From Petrimonas mucosa (GTDB lineage: Bacteria; Bacteroidota; Bacteroidia; Bacteroidales; Dysgonomonadaceae), in contig NZ_LT608328.1 in the NCBI RefSeq assembly GCF_900095795.1, forward strand, positions 434,001 through 498,000: a stretch of DNA of 64,000 nt. Reading direction: 5' to 3'. Below, piece after piece: positions 36,465 to 45,275 of the stretch (its first letter is position 1; each line of letters begins with the position of its first letter). The notes below the pieces were generated by a model. That model was given only the letters and a program-made list of their open reading frames with translations, was not told where the DNA came from and made no database searches. A program made the translations under genes and the position numbers.

Positions 36465-37547
36465 ATGATTATCCGCAATAGTTCCTATTGTAAATTCTTG
36501 ACTTGAAATCAGGCGCACACGATACGGCGGCTATCAACAGCCTGTCAAACTGGTTTTCCCCGAAGTAACGCCTGTTGAATTTATAACAGAACTGGTTGAG
36601 GTAATATTGCAAGTATTCTGGTTTTATCTTGTAATACACGCCCAGGAGCTGTCGTTTGGCATTGCTGATCGCGGTATGCACCCAGGGCAGCACCTTGGAA
36701 AGATCCTGGTGTGGAATAACAGATGCCGTATGTGAATGAACATGCTCTTTCAATTTAGTGTAAGATGTTGAGTCATCGGTGGTCAGATCCGCCGTGCTTT
36801 CAACGTGCTCTTTGACATTCCTTGTAATTGTACCGGCTTTCAAGTCGTTGATGACTTTCATCTTCAGGTATCTGACCTTCTTGGGTTTCTTACCCGGCTT
36901 GGGGTTTTCAACGGTTTTGCTTTCAGCCATTACCAGCACTTTGGTCTTTTTTTGGCTCCCGCGGCCGCGCTTCAACGGTTTGTCCCTCTCTTCAAGGGAT
37001 ATTTCGGTGGAAAAGAAGGCGTCGTCCAACTCGATGGCTCCCTCAAGGGTGTACTCGTCGTCGCGTTTGCCCATCACGTCACGCAGTTTATTGACCATTT
37101 CCCATATGGGCTGGTAACGCTTGTGCCCCAGCTGGCGCTGCAGCTCCGCCGCGGAAAAGGAGCCCTTGGTCGCCGTGAGCAGGTGCATGGCCACGAACCA
37201 GTAACGGTAAGGCAGGTTGGAGTGCTGCATGACGGTGCCTGAACGCAAGGTTTGGCGTGCGCGACAACGCTTGCATTCATAGGCCTGCTTGTTTTCCAGC
37301 CAATAATGTTCTTTACAATTACAATGACGACAGGTTACTCCCATTTGGTCTCTTTGTTCTTTGAATTTTTTCCGACAGGTTTCCTCATCGGGGTAATTTA
37401 TAGCAAAATCCAGGATATTCATAGTTTGAATCTTTATATCGTTAGCGATGTAAATATAATGAATATCAGTGAATTGTGCAAGTGTTTTTGAAACTTATTT
37501 ATAACTTTTTCCCGCTAAATTCTTTAGGAATAACTGCGGATAATCAT
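36465..37547 (-). mobile_element. IS1595-family insertion sequence between fecR-like gene and susC-3
   Basis: About 1,083 bp. The left end ATGATTATCCGCA (36465-36477) matches the reversed right end (37547-37535), and the match continues imperfectly for 8 more bases. The transposase stop codon lies within the left inverted repeat. A possible 7-bp AT-rich duplication (TATATTT at 36457-36463 and 37550-37556) is too simple in composition to be sure. It separates the susC-3 gene from its upstream box. Confidence 0.8.
36469..37422 (-). CDS. IS1595-family (ISXO2-like) transposase
   Basis: Transposase of 317 aa, intact frame. N-terminal zinc ribbon: C31-x2-C34 and C50-x2-C53 (CRHC, CKRC). Catalytic core: AIELDDAFFS for the first Asp, LTTDDSTSYTKL for the second, and ISNAKRQLLGVYYKIKPEYL for the Asn/Lys of the DDN-K type typical of IS1595. 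C-terminal FCYKFNRRYFGENQFDRLL is also typical. It is transcribed in the same direction as susC, so read-through could reach susC. Confidence 0.93.
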   Translation of the reverse strand: MNILDFAINYPDEETCRKKFKEQRDQMGVTCRHCNCKEHYWLENKQAYECKRCRARQTLRSGTVMQHSNLPYRYWFVAMHLLTATKGSFSAAELQRQLGHKRYQPIWEMVNKLRDVMGKRDDEYTLEGAIELDDAFFSTEISLEERDKPLKRGRGSQKKTKVLVMAESKTVENPKPGKKPKKVRYLKMKVINDLKAGTITRNVKEHVESTADLTTDDSTSYTKLKEHVHSHTASVIPHQDLSKVLPWVHTAISNAKRQLLGVYYKIKPEYLQYYLNQFCYKFNRRYFGENQFDRLLIAAVSCAPDFKSRIYNRNYCG

Positions 37548-37553
37548 ATTATA

Positions 37554-37564
37554 TTTTCATAGGC
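37554..37564 (-). promoter_or_regulatory. Recurrent 11-bp box upstream of susC (copy 3)
   Basis: TTTTCATAGGC lies 28 nt past the FecR-like stop codon. On the coding strand it follows AAAGGAGGACA. Its distance to susC-3 is about 1,238 nt now and about 150 nt if the IS1595 element is removed, close to the 120-124 nt seen at the other two susC genes. Confidence 0.52.
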
Positions 37565-37592
37565 TGTCCTCCTTTTTTGAAAAATAGATGGT

Positions 37593-38510
37593 TTAACTTG
37601 TCTTTATGATAATCTCCCTACGAGTAAATGTATCGTTATCTAACTGTCTCTGTTTGTGAATGGTATAGGTTATGGGGGCCGACCGTTTCAAGAGGTCCAG
37701 TATATCCTCAAGTGTCTCATCGGTGAATGTGGCTGTGTATTCATACTCTTTGAGCCTATCGCCATCAAGAACAATATCAACTCCAAATTTTCTGGAAAGC
37801 CTGGCTACAATTTTATCCAGCTTCTCACGACGAAAAACCATCTTTCCGTCTTTCCATGCTGTTTCCACATAAGTATCCGCACTTACCACATGAATATTCC
37901 CGCTTGAAACGTGAAGTATCGCTTTTTCGTCGCTCATCAGCACCTCAGTTGCTTTTGAACCGGCATTGGAGGATACCTCTACCTGTCCGCTAGCCAATGT
38001 GACCTCACAGTTGGTCTCACTTTCGTATGCATTTACGTTAAACTCTGTTCCATAAGCGCTCACGACCATCTCTTGTGGCGTTTTCACATTGAAACGATGT
38101 CTCTCGTCGGAAACAACCTTGAAATAGGCCTCCCCTGAAAGTTGAACCGTGCGCTCCTTTTTTGTAAAACGCAGCGGATAGGTAAGTGAGCTCATCGCGT
38201 TCAGCCATACCTCACTACCGTCCGGGAGAATTGTTTTGGTCACCATCCCTGGGGCTGAGGTAATTGTGATTGTCTCTATTACCTCATTACTTTTGCTACT
38301 TATCGGAACAAATACAAACTGATAGATCAACAAGAGAGGAAAAAGAACGGCAGCCGTATTTCTCAAGAAGTTAAATAGCAGCCGTCTGTTCCGGTCAATG
38401 GCAATACGTCTTCGTACACGTTCCCAATCAGCGGCAGAATCTATTTTATCCATTTTTTCATAGTCCCCCAGTAAAAATTCCAAAGAGTCGGCAGTTTTCT
38501 TTTCACTCAT
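37593..38510 (-). CDS. FecR-type anti-sigma factor
   Basis: Inner-membrane anti-sigma factor that holds the ECF sigma factor and receives the signal from the STN domain of SusC. N-terminal cytoplasmic region: residues 1-47. One membrane segment: about 48-70 (FLRNTAAVLFPLLLIYQFVF). Periplasmic FecR domain: about 85-185 (TKTILPDGSEVWLNAMSSLTY, ERTVQLSGEAYFKV, VSAYGTEFNVNAY). C-terminal DUF4974-like domain: about 225-295 (LDKIVARLSRKFGVDIVLDG, ETLEDILDLLKRSAP). The length of 305 aa is typical. It normally follows its sigma gene directly, but here a 1.67-kb IS1380 element intervenes. Confidence 0.93.
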   Translation of the reverse strand: MSEKKTADSLEFLLGDYEKMDKIDSAADWERVRRRIAIDRNRRLLFNFLRNTAAVLFPLLLIYQFVFVPISSKSNEVIETITITSAPGMVTKTILPDGSEVWLNAMSSLTYPLRFTKKERTVQLSGEAYFKVVSDERHRFNVKTPQEMVVSAYGTEFNVNAYESETNCEVTLASGQVEVSSNAGSKATEVLMSDEKAILHVSSGNIHVVSADTYVETAWKDGKMVFRREKLDKIVARLSRKFGVDIVLDGDRLKEYEYTATFTDETLEDILDLLKRSAPITYTIHKQRQLDNDTFTRREIIIKTS

Positions 38511-38571
38511 CTTGTTTCACGTTTATTTACTTGACGTACAGAACCCGATTCACCCGATTAAAAAAGTGAAA

Positions 38572-40239
38572 CCTAAAAGTCTCAAATAAAAGTTGCATGT
38601 GCCAGATAAAGTATTTATCTTTAAGGTGTTAAATAAAAAATAACACTCACCCGACACATGCAATACAAAAATAGTAAAAAAATCTCATTTACTGCCAGTT
38701 CAGTAAAGAAAGAGTTCAGTTCAGAACAATTAACGTCATATTCAGGGTTAAGCGTAACCTCTGATTTTATCAACCATTGTGGCATTTATCGCCGGCTGGA
38801 ACATCTTTTCCCAACCATCCGGCACAATGCAAGCCGTTTCAGCACAGCCCAAATACTCTCAAGTATCCTGTTGGCATCGTTGTGCGGTGTTCACCGTTTG
38901 AAGCGGATTGAAAACTTCACCTTTGACGCCTTGGTTGCCCGCTTGTTGAAGTTACCCAAGAACATTGACGAGGACACCATACGCCGCCATTTGACAGGTT
39001 TGGGTGAAAGGGGCGCCCGTTCGCTTCACGAGCTGTTGTTGGGTTTTACAGGCATGCAAGTTTCCCGTTGCGGTTTAAGCCGCTTGACACTTGATTGCGA
39101 CTCAAGCACATTTACCGTTTACGGCAACCAACAAGGGGCTGAGGTGGGTTATAACTCGCATAAGAAGGGTTCGAAAAGCTATCACCCCATCTTATGTTTT
39201 GTCACGGAGATGAAACTGCTTGTCAATTCATGGCTCCGCCCGGGTTCAGCTTACACCTCAAACGGAGTTTGTGAGTTTGTCAAAGAAACCTTGGCCGCTC
39301 TTCCCCAAAAGGTGGAGAAGGTGTTTTTCAGGGCCGACAGCGGTTTTTTCAATGGTGGATTATTTAATTTGTTAGAAGACGGTAAACATGAATATTTGGT
39401 GAAAGTAAAGCTGAAAAACCTGAAAGATTTACTTGCCGGGCAGACTTGGCAGCCGATTGGCCCACGGACGGCGACCTGTCAGTTTACACATCAATGTAGC
39501 GGTTGGAGGAATCCCCGCATGTTTTATGCCGTGCGCATCATAAAGCAAATGGTTGAAGTCGATTATTTTGGCGAAAAACAATTTGTACCCGAGTATGAGT
39601 ACTTTTGCTATTGCTCGAACCTGAAAGGATTGGATGCCTTGCAGCTCCATACCCTTTATGGATCCCGATCAGAGAGTGAGAATTGGATCGAGCAAACCAA
39701 AAACTCGCTTTGTGCGGGAAAAACCATCACGCATGATTTTTGGGTAAACGATATTCTTTGGCAACTTTCGTCATTTGCCTACAGTTTATCGGTGCTCATG
39801 CGATACCGGGGCGACTTTTGGGTTTGGCGTCAAGAGCACTCTACCTTCCGAGAATGGTTTATCCGAGTGCCGGGTAAAGTGGTGAAATCCGGCAGGCAGG
39901 TCACGGTAAAAATGCCTAAGGAGTATTACCGAAAAGCGGGGTGGCGTGATTTTGAGCAGCGAATAACGACAACGATGACCGGATGACGGATTTTCACTTA
40001 ATCGTCCATCGCCATCTTTCGTGTCGTAAAAGGGTTTATGACAAGGAATTGCCATGCCTTGGAAGAGTGGTAATGTTAATATATATAAAAACGCCACCAT
40101 AAAAAGTAAATCAACACGTTAAACGTGCAAGAAACAGTGAAGATGAAAAGAAAATAAAACGGTATCTCTCGAAAAAAAAGAGAAATTCCGCTTTGAAAAC
40201 TATTAACTTGAGTTGGGAATTTTAAATGAGATTTTTAAG
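38572..40239 (+). mobile_element. IS1380-family insertion sequence with 5-bp target duplication
   Basis: 1,668 bp flanked by TGAAA on both sides (38567-38571 and 40240-40244). The left end CCTAAAAGTCTCAAATAAAA matches the reversed right end CTTAAAAATCTCATTTAAAA with 16 of 20 bases. It lies between the sigma gene and the fecR-like gene, with the transposase facing against them. Confidence 0.88.
38658..39986 (+). CDS. IS1380-family transposase
   Basis: DDE transposase of 442 aa, intact frame. The N-terminal region includes FSTAQILSSILLASLCGVHRLKRIE. Catalytic residues can be read in LTLDCDSSTFTVYG (first Asp), VFFRADSGFF (second Asp) and YGSRSESENWIEQTKN (Glu), the usual IS1380 set. C-terminal DFWVNDILWQLSSFAYSLSVLMR also fits. 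The start ATG at 38658 is 86 nt inside the left end. Confidence 0.93.
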   Translation: MQYKNSKKISFTASSVKKEFSSEQLTSYSGLSVTSDFINHCGIYRRLEHLFPTIRHNASRFSTAQILSSILLASLCGVHRLKRIENFTFDALVARLLKLPKNIDEDTIRRHLTGLGERGARSLHELLLGFTGMQVSRCGLSRLTLDCDSSTFTVYGNQQGAEVGYNSHKKGSKSYHPILCFVTEMKLLVNSWLRPGSAYTSNGVCEFVKETLAALPQKVEKVFFRADSGFFNGGLFNLLEDGKHEYLVKVKLKNLKDLLAGQTWQPIGPRTATCQFTHQCSGWRNPRMFYAVRIIKQMVEVDYFGEKQFVPEYEYFCYCSNLKGLDALQLHTLYGSRSESENWIEQTKNSLCAGKTITHDFWVNDILWQLSSFAYSLSVLMRYRGDFWVWRQEHSTFREWFIRVPGKVVKSGRQVTVKMPKEYYRKAGWRDFEQRITTTMTG

Positions 40240-40282
40240 TGAAATATTTTATGAAAAACTTTGATTTTAACAAAAGTGTTGG

Positions 40283-40849
40283 TTACAAGAGTAACAATAA
40301 GGGGAGGTAATCTTGTAATTTTTCACGTAAAATTTTCAGGGCTTTGCTGATATAGACTTCGATACTCTTTGGTGATACCTGCATCTTTTCGGCGATGGAG
40401 GTATAGGTCATTCCTTTGAATCGGCTCATTTCAAATGCTTCACGCACGTTGTTCGGCATTTCTGCCAGCACTTCGGCAATGGCACTCTCCAACTCTTTTA
40501 ATGTGTATAGCTCTTCGGGGGATGTGTGGATGGAGAACAGCCTCTTTTTTCCCATATACTGGTTTTCGATATCCTGTCTTCGAAGGTAATCGGTACAACC
40601 GTTACGTACCGATGTAATTAGAAAGTTCCGAAAAGAGGTATTTATATTTATACTTTTACGGTTTTTCCAGATTTTGAAGAAAACATCCTGAACAATGTCC
40701 CGGGCCTCCTCTTCATGATAAACAGATCGCATGGCAAATACACAGAGGGCCGGATAGAATTCGAGGAAGAGTTGCCTGAAAGCCTCTTCGTCGTCCTGAA
40801 AAGCTGCTTTTCGAAACAGGTTCTCATATATTGCATCCTTTTCATTCAT
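40283..40849 (-). CDS. ECF-type RNA polymerase sigma factor (Bacteroidetes expansion family)
   Basis: Extracytoplasmic-function sigma factor of 188 aa. Region 2 lies at about residues 20-90: FLEFYPALCVFAMRSVYHEEEARDIVQDVFFKIWKN, then SFRNFLITSVRNGCTDYLRR. Region 4 lies at about 125-175: LAEMPNNVREAFEMSRFKGMTYTSIAEKMQVSPKSIEVYISKALK, a helix-turn-helix for the -35 element. It is the first gene of a sigma/anti-sigma/SusC trio. Its downstream partner is cut off by the IS1380 element, whose right end lies 43 nt past this gene's stop codon. Confidence 0.95.
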   Translation of the reverse strand: MNEKDAIYENLFRKAAFQDDEEAFRQLFLEFYPALCVFAMRSVYHEEEARDIVQDVFFKIWKNRKSININTSFRNFLITSVRNGCTDYLRRQDIENQYMGKKRLFSIHTSPEELYTLKELESAIAEVLAEMPNNVREAFEMSRFKGMTYTSIAEKMQVSPKSIEVYISKALKILREKLQDYLPLLLLL

Positions 40850-41277
40850 ATCCTTTATCCCTCATCCAGTTCAATTCAAGTCTCCCCGCATAGAGTAGAT
40901 TTTTTATAGATGAACCGAAGAAAATGGGCCTGATATTTTGTTCGGCAATGACACAGCAAGCATTAAGGGCGACATCTTGTACATCGGGGCCAAAAATGTG
41001 AGACTCTCCAAGGCGGTTCCGGCTAATCAAGATGGTGCAATTTTGACAACAATATTTTGTTTTTCACTATGGGGTTAGCACATCACTACGTATACACTTC
41101 AGTTGATTTCTGGAGTTTGAATATATAATGATCAGACTGTTTAGAATTACGTTAGCTTTTCACAACAAATATACACAAAAATAGAGACAAATGGAGGATA
41201 TCTCTTAAAAACTGAAATTTATTTGAAAAACTCCATCTCTTCCTGTTGAGAGAGAGGTAGTGCACCCGTGTCGATAC
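40850..41277. other. Intergenic region upstream of the sigma gene
   Basis: A 428-base gap. A 62-codon minus-strand frame at 40842-41030 shows no recognisable family and overlaps the sigma start, so it is not called as a gene. Two -7-like elements on the minus strand (TATATTTG at 41173-41166 and TATTTTTG at 41183-41176) lack a clear -33 partner. Nothing else stands out. Confidence 0.4.
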
Positions 41278-42384
41278 TCAGTTGAAAAGCAGTTTGCTTT
41301 TTCCCATATCAATGGATGTTGCAACAGCAATTCCCCTGTTGTCATTTCTATCCACGGCACAATAAAAATGATATACAACCCCATTGTATTTTATAACATA
41401 AGGTTTGTGTGCATAACGGTTGTCAAAGTCCTCGGAAGGTTTAACAAGATCCTCTCCCTTCCAGCAGGTCCAGTTTATCAAATCGTAAGAACAGGCAAAT
41501 CGGTCGAAAGCTCCCGGTTTCCAGAAAGCTCCAAAATAGAACATCACCCAGATGTTGTCAATTTTTGTAATAAAAGCGTCGCCTGATATGCCAGAGCCAT
41601 GATCGATTACCGGTCTCCGGCCGAAGCGTTTCCAGTTTACCATATCGGTCGACACGGCCATCGCTATCCTTTCTGCCTCGGCATCGGTTCTGCTTCTTCC
41701 CTTGGCATTGTAGAACATTACAAAAGGATATCCCGTTGAGTTTTCCCTATCCCATATGATTGTACTTTTATATATTGTCTGGTTGTCATACCAGCGGGCG
41801 TCACTCTCTTCCGGTGAAAGAACCGGCTGTGGCACTCTTTTCCATTCCTCTGTTCTTGTTATATCCTCTGTATAGGCTATTCCCGTTTTTAAGATGCCTG
41901 CTTCATAACCGGCCGATTTACCTCCCAGGTAGGAGATCCAATAGCGACCGTCATATTTTTGAACCTCATAAGAGCCACCCCATCTGTAATCCTGTAACGC
42001 GATGTATCCCGCCTTCTGATTCGAGTCCCAGGTATCCTCTGTAAAGGAGAGTATCCGCCCCGAAGTTTCCCAGTTTAACAGGTTTTCACTTTTTGCAAGC
42101 CAGGTTTCATACCCCTTTCCATCAAATAGAATGTAGGTCATGTACCAGATGTCGCCATGCCTGAAGATGCTTGGGCTGTCTACCATCTTATTAGGTGGAG
42201 GAACCATTACCAGCCCGTATTTATAAGGGGTTTTTATCTCTTCATATACTCTTTTCATTGTACTGTCGGCGACAATATTTTTGTATTTAGAAGACCTGCC
42301 GGAAGCCGATTTTAAATTTTTCTGATATGAAGAAAACAGGGGCAGCAAGAGGAAGAGTAGAGCTAATGAGGATAGTTTTTTCAT
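41278..42384 (-). CDS. Five-bladed beta-propeller glycosidase-like protein (GH43/GH130-like)
   Basis: Probable exported glycoside hydrolase or phosphorylase of the five-bladed propeller fold. A hydrophobic N-terminal signal (LSSLALLFLLLPLFSS) is present. Blade repeats are readable: DSPSIFRHGDIWYMTYILFDG, YETWLAKSENLLNWE, VQKYDGRYWISYLG, GYPFVMFYNAKG, RIAMAVSTDMVNW, KIDNIWVMFYFGAF, RFACSYDLINW and VIKYNGVVYHFYCAVD. Asp in VDSPSIF and Glu/Asp in later blades are catalytic candidates, as in GH43, GH32 and GH130. The family within the fold cannot be fixed by eye. The length of 368 aa is ordinary. It lies alone between the ECF sigma region and the comM-like gene. Confidence 0.75.
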   Translation of the reverse strand: MKKLSSLALLFLLLPLFSSYQKNLKSASGRSSKYKNIVADSTMKRVYEEIKTPYKYGLVMVPPPNKMVDSPSIFRHGDIWYMTYILFDGKGYETWLAKSENLLNWETSGRILSFTEDTWDSNQKAGYIALQDYRWGGSYEVQKYDGRYWISYLGGKSAGYEAGILKTGIAYTEDITRTEEWKRVPQPVLSPEESDARWYDNQTIYKSTIIWDRENSTGYPFVMFYNAKGRSRTDAEAERIAMAVSTDMVNWKRFGRRPVIDHGSGISGDAFITKIDNIWVMFYFGAFWKPGAFDRFACSYDLINWTCWKGEDLVKPSEDFDNRYAHKPYVIKYNGVVYHFYCAVDRNDNRGIAVATSIDMGKSKLLFN

Positions 42385-42408
42385 TTCTTATGATATTGAC
42401 TGTTTATG

Positions 42409-43947
42409 TCACCCCGCCCAATTTGAACGGTCGAGATTACGGTAGTTGATTGCTTCTGCAAGATGTACCGGCAAAACATGCGGAGAGTCGTCAAGGTCGG
42501 CTATGGTACGGGAGACCTTCAGTATCCTTTCGTACGCCCTTGCCGATAGGCTCAGTCTCTCCATGGCTGTTCCGAGCAATTGCAATCCTGCTGCCTCAGG
42601 GGCGGCATATCGACGCACCATCTTCGATGTCATCTGGGCGTTACAGTATATGCCGGGAATTTTTCTAAACCTTTCTGCCTGAATTTGCCTGGCTTTCACT
42701 ACCCGTTTGCAAATTTCTGAACTGCGCTCGCCCGGTGTGCTGTCGGAAATCTTCTCGAAAGGGACAGGGGTGATCTCGACATGAATATCGATCCGGTCCA
42801 GCAGCGGTCCCGATACCCTGTTCAGGTATTTCTGAACAGCTCCGCCGGGACATACACATGCCCTTTCGGGGTGGTTGTAATATCCGCAGGGGCAGGGATT
42901 CATGGCAGCCACCATCATAAAGCTGGCCGGGTACTCCACAGAATATCTGGCCCGGGAAACGGTAATTTTCCGGTTTTCCAGCGGCTGACGCATCACTTCA
43001 AGAACGCTCCTGTTGAACTCGGGTAGTTCATCCAGGAATAGTATGCCGTTGTGTGCCAGGCTGATCTCTCCTGGCTGTGGATAGGATCCGCCCCCAACCA
43101 TGGCCACATCGCTAATGGTATGGTGAGGAGACCGAAATGGCCTGTGCGACATCAGGGATATCCCTTTTTCCAGCTTGCCGGCCACGCTGTGTATCTTTGT
43201 CGTCTCAAGTGCCTCCTCCATGGTGAATGGAGGCAAGATGGACGACAATCGTTTGGCCATCATCGATTTTCCTGCTCCCGGGGGACCTATCATGATGAGG
43301 TTATGACCACCTGCAGCTGCGACCTCCAGGGCCCGTTTCACATTTTCCTGCCCTTTTACGTCGCTGAAGTCCAATTCGAAAGTAGACTGCCCCTTAAGGA
43401 ACTCCTCCCCGATATTCACTGTTGTCGTTTCCAACTCCAGTTCCCCGTTGAAGAATCTGGCAACCTGACAGATGTTGTCTACCCCGAATACCTCCAGTCC
43501 CTCAACTACTGCGGCCTCCCTAGCATTTTCCGAGGGGAGTATGAACCCTTTGAATCCCTGCTCCTTAGCCATGATCGCGATGGGTAGGGCTCCCTTGATG
43601 GGAAGGATACTTCCGTCGAGCGATAGTTCGCCCATGATCAGGTAGTCGGACAGCTTCTCTGCTTTAATGGTCTCGGAGGAGGCCAATATCCCTATTGCCA
43701 AAGGAAGGTCGTAGGCCGATCCCTCTTTCCGGATGTCGGCCGGAGACATGTTGATCACAATCTGTTGACGGGGAAACTTGTAACCGCTTACCTGGATGGC
43801 CGAAATGATTCTCTTGTGGCTCTCTTTCACGGATGTATCCGGTAAGCCTACCAAAAAGAATTTTATTCCCTTTGTACAATTCACTTCAATGGTTATGGGT
43901 GTGGCATTAATCCCTTGTACGGCCGCACCAAACACCTTGACCAGCAT
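42409..43947 (-). CDS. YifB/ComM-family Mg-chelatase-like AAA+ ATPase
   Basis: AAA+ protein of the ComM/YifB group, a branch-migration helicase in natural transformation in species studied. The N-terminal LonB/ribosomal-S5-like domain covers about residues 20-140 (VNCTKGIKFFLVGLPDTSVKESHKRI, VINMSPADIRKEGSAYDLPL). The Mg-chelatase ATPase domain covers about 190-395, with Walker A GPPGAGKSM, HRPFRSPHHTISD, GILFLDELPEFNRSVLEVMRQPLE and the Cys-rich PCPCGYYNHPERACVC. The C-terminal helical domain (LSARAYERILKVSRTIADL) is present. The length of 512 aa is typical. It lies 7 nt downstream of the thioredoxin-fold lipoprotein gene. Confidence 0.95.
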   Translation of the reverse strand: MLVKVFGAAVQGINATPITIEVNCTKGIKFFLVGLPDTSVKESHKRIISAIQVSGYKFPRQQIVINMSPADIRKEGSAYDLPLAIGILASSETIKAEKLSDYLIMGELSLDGSILPIKGALPIAIMAKEQGFKGFILPSENAREAAVVEGLEVFGVDNICQVARFFNGELELETTTVNIGEEFLKGQSTFELDFSDVKGQENVKRALEVAAAGGHNLIMIGPPGAGKSMMAKRLSSILPPFTMEEALETTKIHSVAGKLEKGISLMSHRPFRSPHHTISDVAMVGGGSYPQPGEISLAHNGILFLDELPEFNRSVLEVMRQPLENRKITVSRARYSVEYPASFMMVAAMNPCPCGYYNHPERACVCPGGAVQKYLNRVSGPLLDRIDIHVEITPVPFEKISDSTPGERSSEICKRVVKARQIQAERFRKIPGIYCNAQMTSKMVRRYAAPEAAGLQLLGTAMERLSLSARAYERILKVSRTIADLDDSPHVLPVHLAEAINYRNLDRSNWAG

Positions 43948-43954
43948 GACAGGT

Positions 43955-45127
43955 TTAACGATTGTTTTTTACAAAGCTTTTCAAAGCATTCTCCACTGCA
44001 ATGGCCGGAACATTTCTGTCACTGATGATGCCGGCAGGGGAGATAAGGATATTGTTAGGTACAAACTCTATATTATATGCATCCACGATGTCCGATGCCC
44101 AGCTTCTTTTCTCAGGAACAACGGTCCATGGAATCGAGTCATTTTCAATATAGCTTATAGGATAGATGTCGGAGTCGATATAGATTGAGATAAACTCTAC
44201 GCTGTCGCTCTTTATCTTCTCGTAAGTCTGTCTGAGTGACTGAATCGTTTCGCGGGAGTCAACCCCGGTGGTCGAAATGAAGGAGAGTAGCAGATATTTA
44301 CCCCGGTAGTCGTAGGAGTGTATTGTATCTCCCGATGTGTCTACCAACTGAAAATAAGGCATTACCGATCCTTCTGCGGAGCGGTTGACCTTGTCGCAGT
44401 ACGCTTTCAGGTTCAAACCCAATCTTGTCTTGAGGACGTCATCTTCCATATAGCCCAACAAGCGGCTGAGCCCTTGGGGATTCTCTGCATTTGCAAAAAA
44501 CTCGTTGATCAGGATCAGGCTCGACATTTTGGAAGGATTCTTTTTTACCTGTTCTTCGGCAATTAATGCCAGTTCCTGGTTGAAAGAGTTTATCTTGGCT
44601 ATTTCGTCGGCACTGGCAAGAAGCCTGCTGTTTGAAAACGGGTTTGCATCCTTCTCCTCTTTCAGGTTGCGTAGCAACAGAATACGCTGTTGAAGCAGCT
44701 CCTTGTTTGCTTCCTTGAATAACGTCAGGTCGTTGTTGATTTCGTTTCCTGTAACTTTGATGAGATCCGACAACCGGGCATCGCCTTTGATGGTGATATT
44801 ATCCTTCGGCTGGGCAAAAACCATTACCGAGGAGCTCTGATTGTTGAAATACAAGGAGAAGACCGTTAAGGTGTCAATGGTATTTCTATAGGTGAATTTA
44901 CCGTGTTTATCGCACGTAATGGTATCGACAGCCAGGGTGTCGCCTGCAAAATAGGAGACCAGCACTTCAAAATCCTCCAGGCTGGAGATCTCGCCTTTGA
45001 GTGTGACCACCTCCTTGTTGCCCTTGCAGGCAAACAGTAATGAGCTTATAGTGATTAATATTGATAACTTTATAATTTTCACCCGATTGTTTTTTTCTAT
45101 CCGTCTCCTGGAAAAGAGGTTAGACAT
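43955..45127 (-). CDS. Thioredoxin-fold lipoprotein lacking the CxxC motif
   Basis: Probable periplasm-facing lipoprotein with an N-terminal DUF4369-like domain (VTLKGEISSLEDFEVLVSYFAGDTL) and a C-terminal TlpA/AhpC-like thioredoxin fold (PYFQLVDTSGDTIHSYDYRGKYLLLSFISTTGVDS, FVPNNILISPAGIISDRNV). A lipobox sits in LLFACKG. The usual WCxxC position reads STTGVDSR, so the redox-active cysteines are gone and the protein is unlikely to be a classical thiol oxidoreductase. The cis-Pro-like VPNN is kept. The length of 390 aa is normal. It is followed by the comM-like gene. Function unknown; a structural or binding role is possible. Confidence 0.8.
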   Translation of the reverse strand: MSNLFSRRRIEKNNRVKIIKLSILITISSLLFACKGNKEVVTLKGEISSLEDFEVLVSYFAGDTLAVDTITCDKHGKFTYRNTIDTLTVFSLYFNNQSSSVMVFAQPKDNITIKGDARLSDLIKVTGNEINNDLTLFKEANKELLQQRILLLRNLKEEKDANPFSNSRLLASADEIAKINSFNQELALIAEEQVKKNPSKMSSLILINEFFANAENPQGLSRLLGYMEDDVLKTRLGLNLKAYCDKVNRSAEGSVMPYFQLVDTSGDTIHSYDYRGKYLLLSFISTTGVDSRETIQSLRQTYEKIKSDSVEFISIYIDSDIYPISYIENDSIPWTVVPEKRSWASDIVDAYNIEFVPNNILISPAGIISDRNVPAIAVENALKSFVKNNR

Positions 45128-45244
45128 TGAAGAGAGACAAAGATATAATTTATTTCATGAATTCTATATATTTTCACATATTTTTATCCCTTTTTATAAA
45201 GTTACAGAAATAGCCGGAGTTGCTTAAAAGTCATTTTATTTAAT

Positions 45245-45252
45245 TAGTTTTG
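45245..45252 (+). promoter_or_regulatory. -7 promoter element candidate of the glycosyltransferase gene
   Basis: TAGTTTTG matches TAnnTTTG and ends 23 nt before the ATG at 45276. Only a weak -33 (GTTG at 45219-45222) is seen. Confidence 0.4.
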
Positions 45253-45275
45253 CATCCGGATCCAATTTCTCAAAC

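Noticed and set aside
36457-37556. TATATTT as a target duplication of the IS1595 element
   Set aside because: The sequence is too AT-rich and the inverted-repeat boundary too uncertain to accept it; mentioned only as possible.
40842-41030. Small minus-strand frame of 62 codons upstream of the sigma gene
   Set aside because: No signal peptide, domain or promoter support, and it overlaps the sigma start; left as unexplained sequence.
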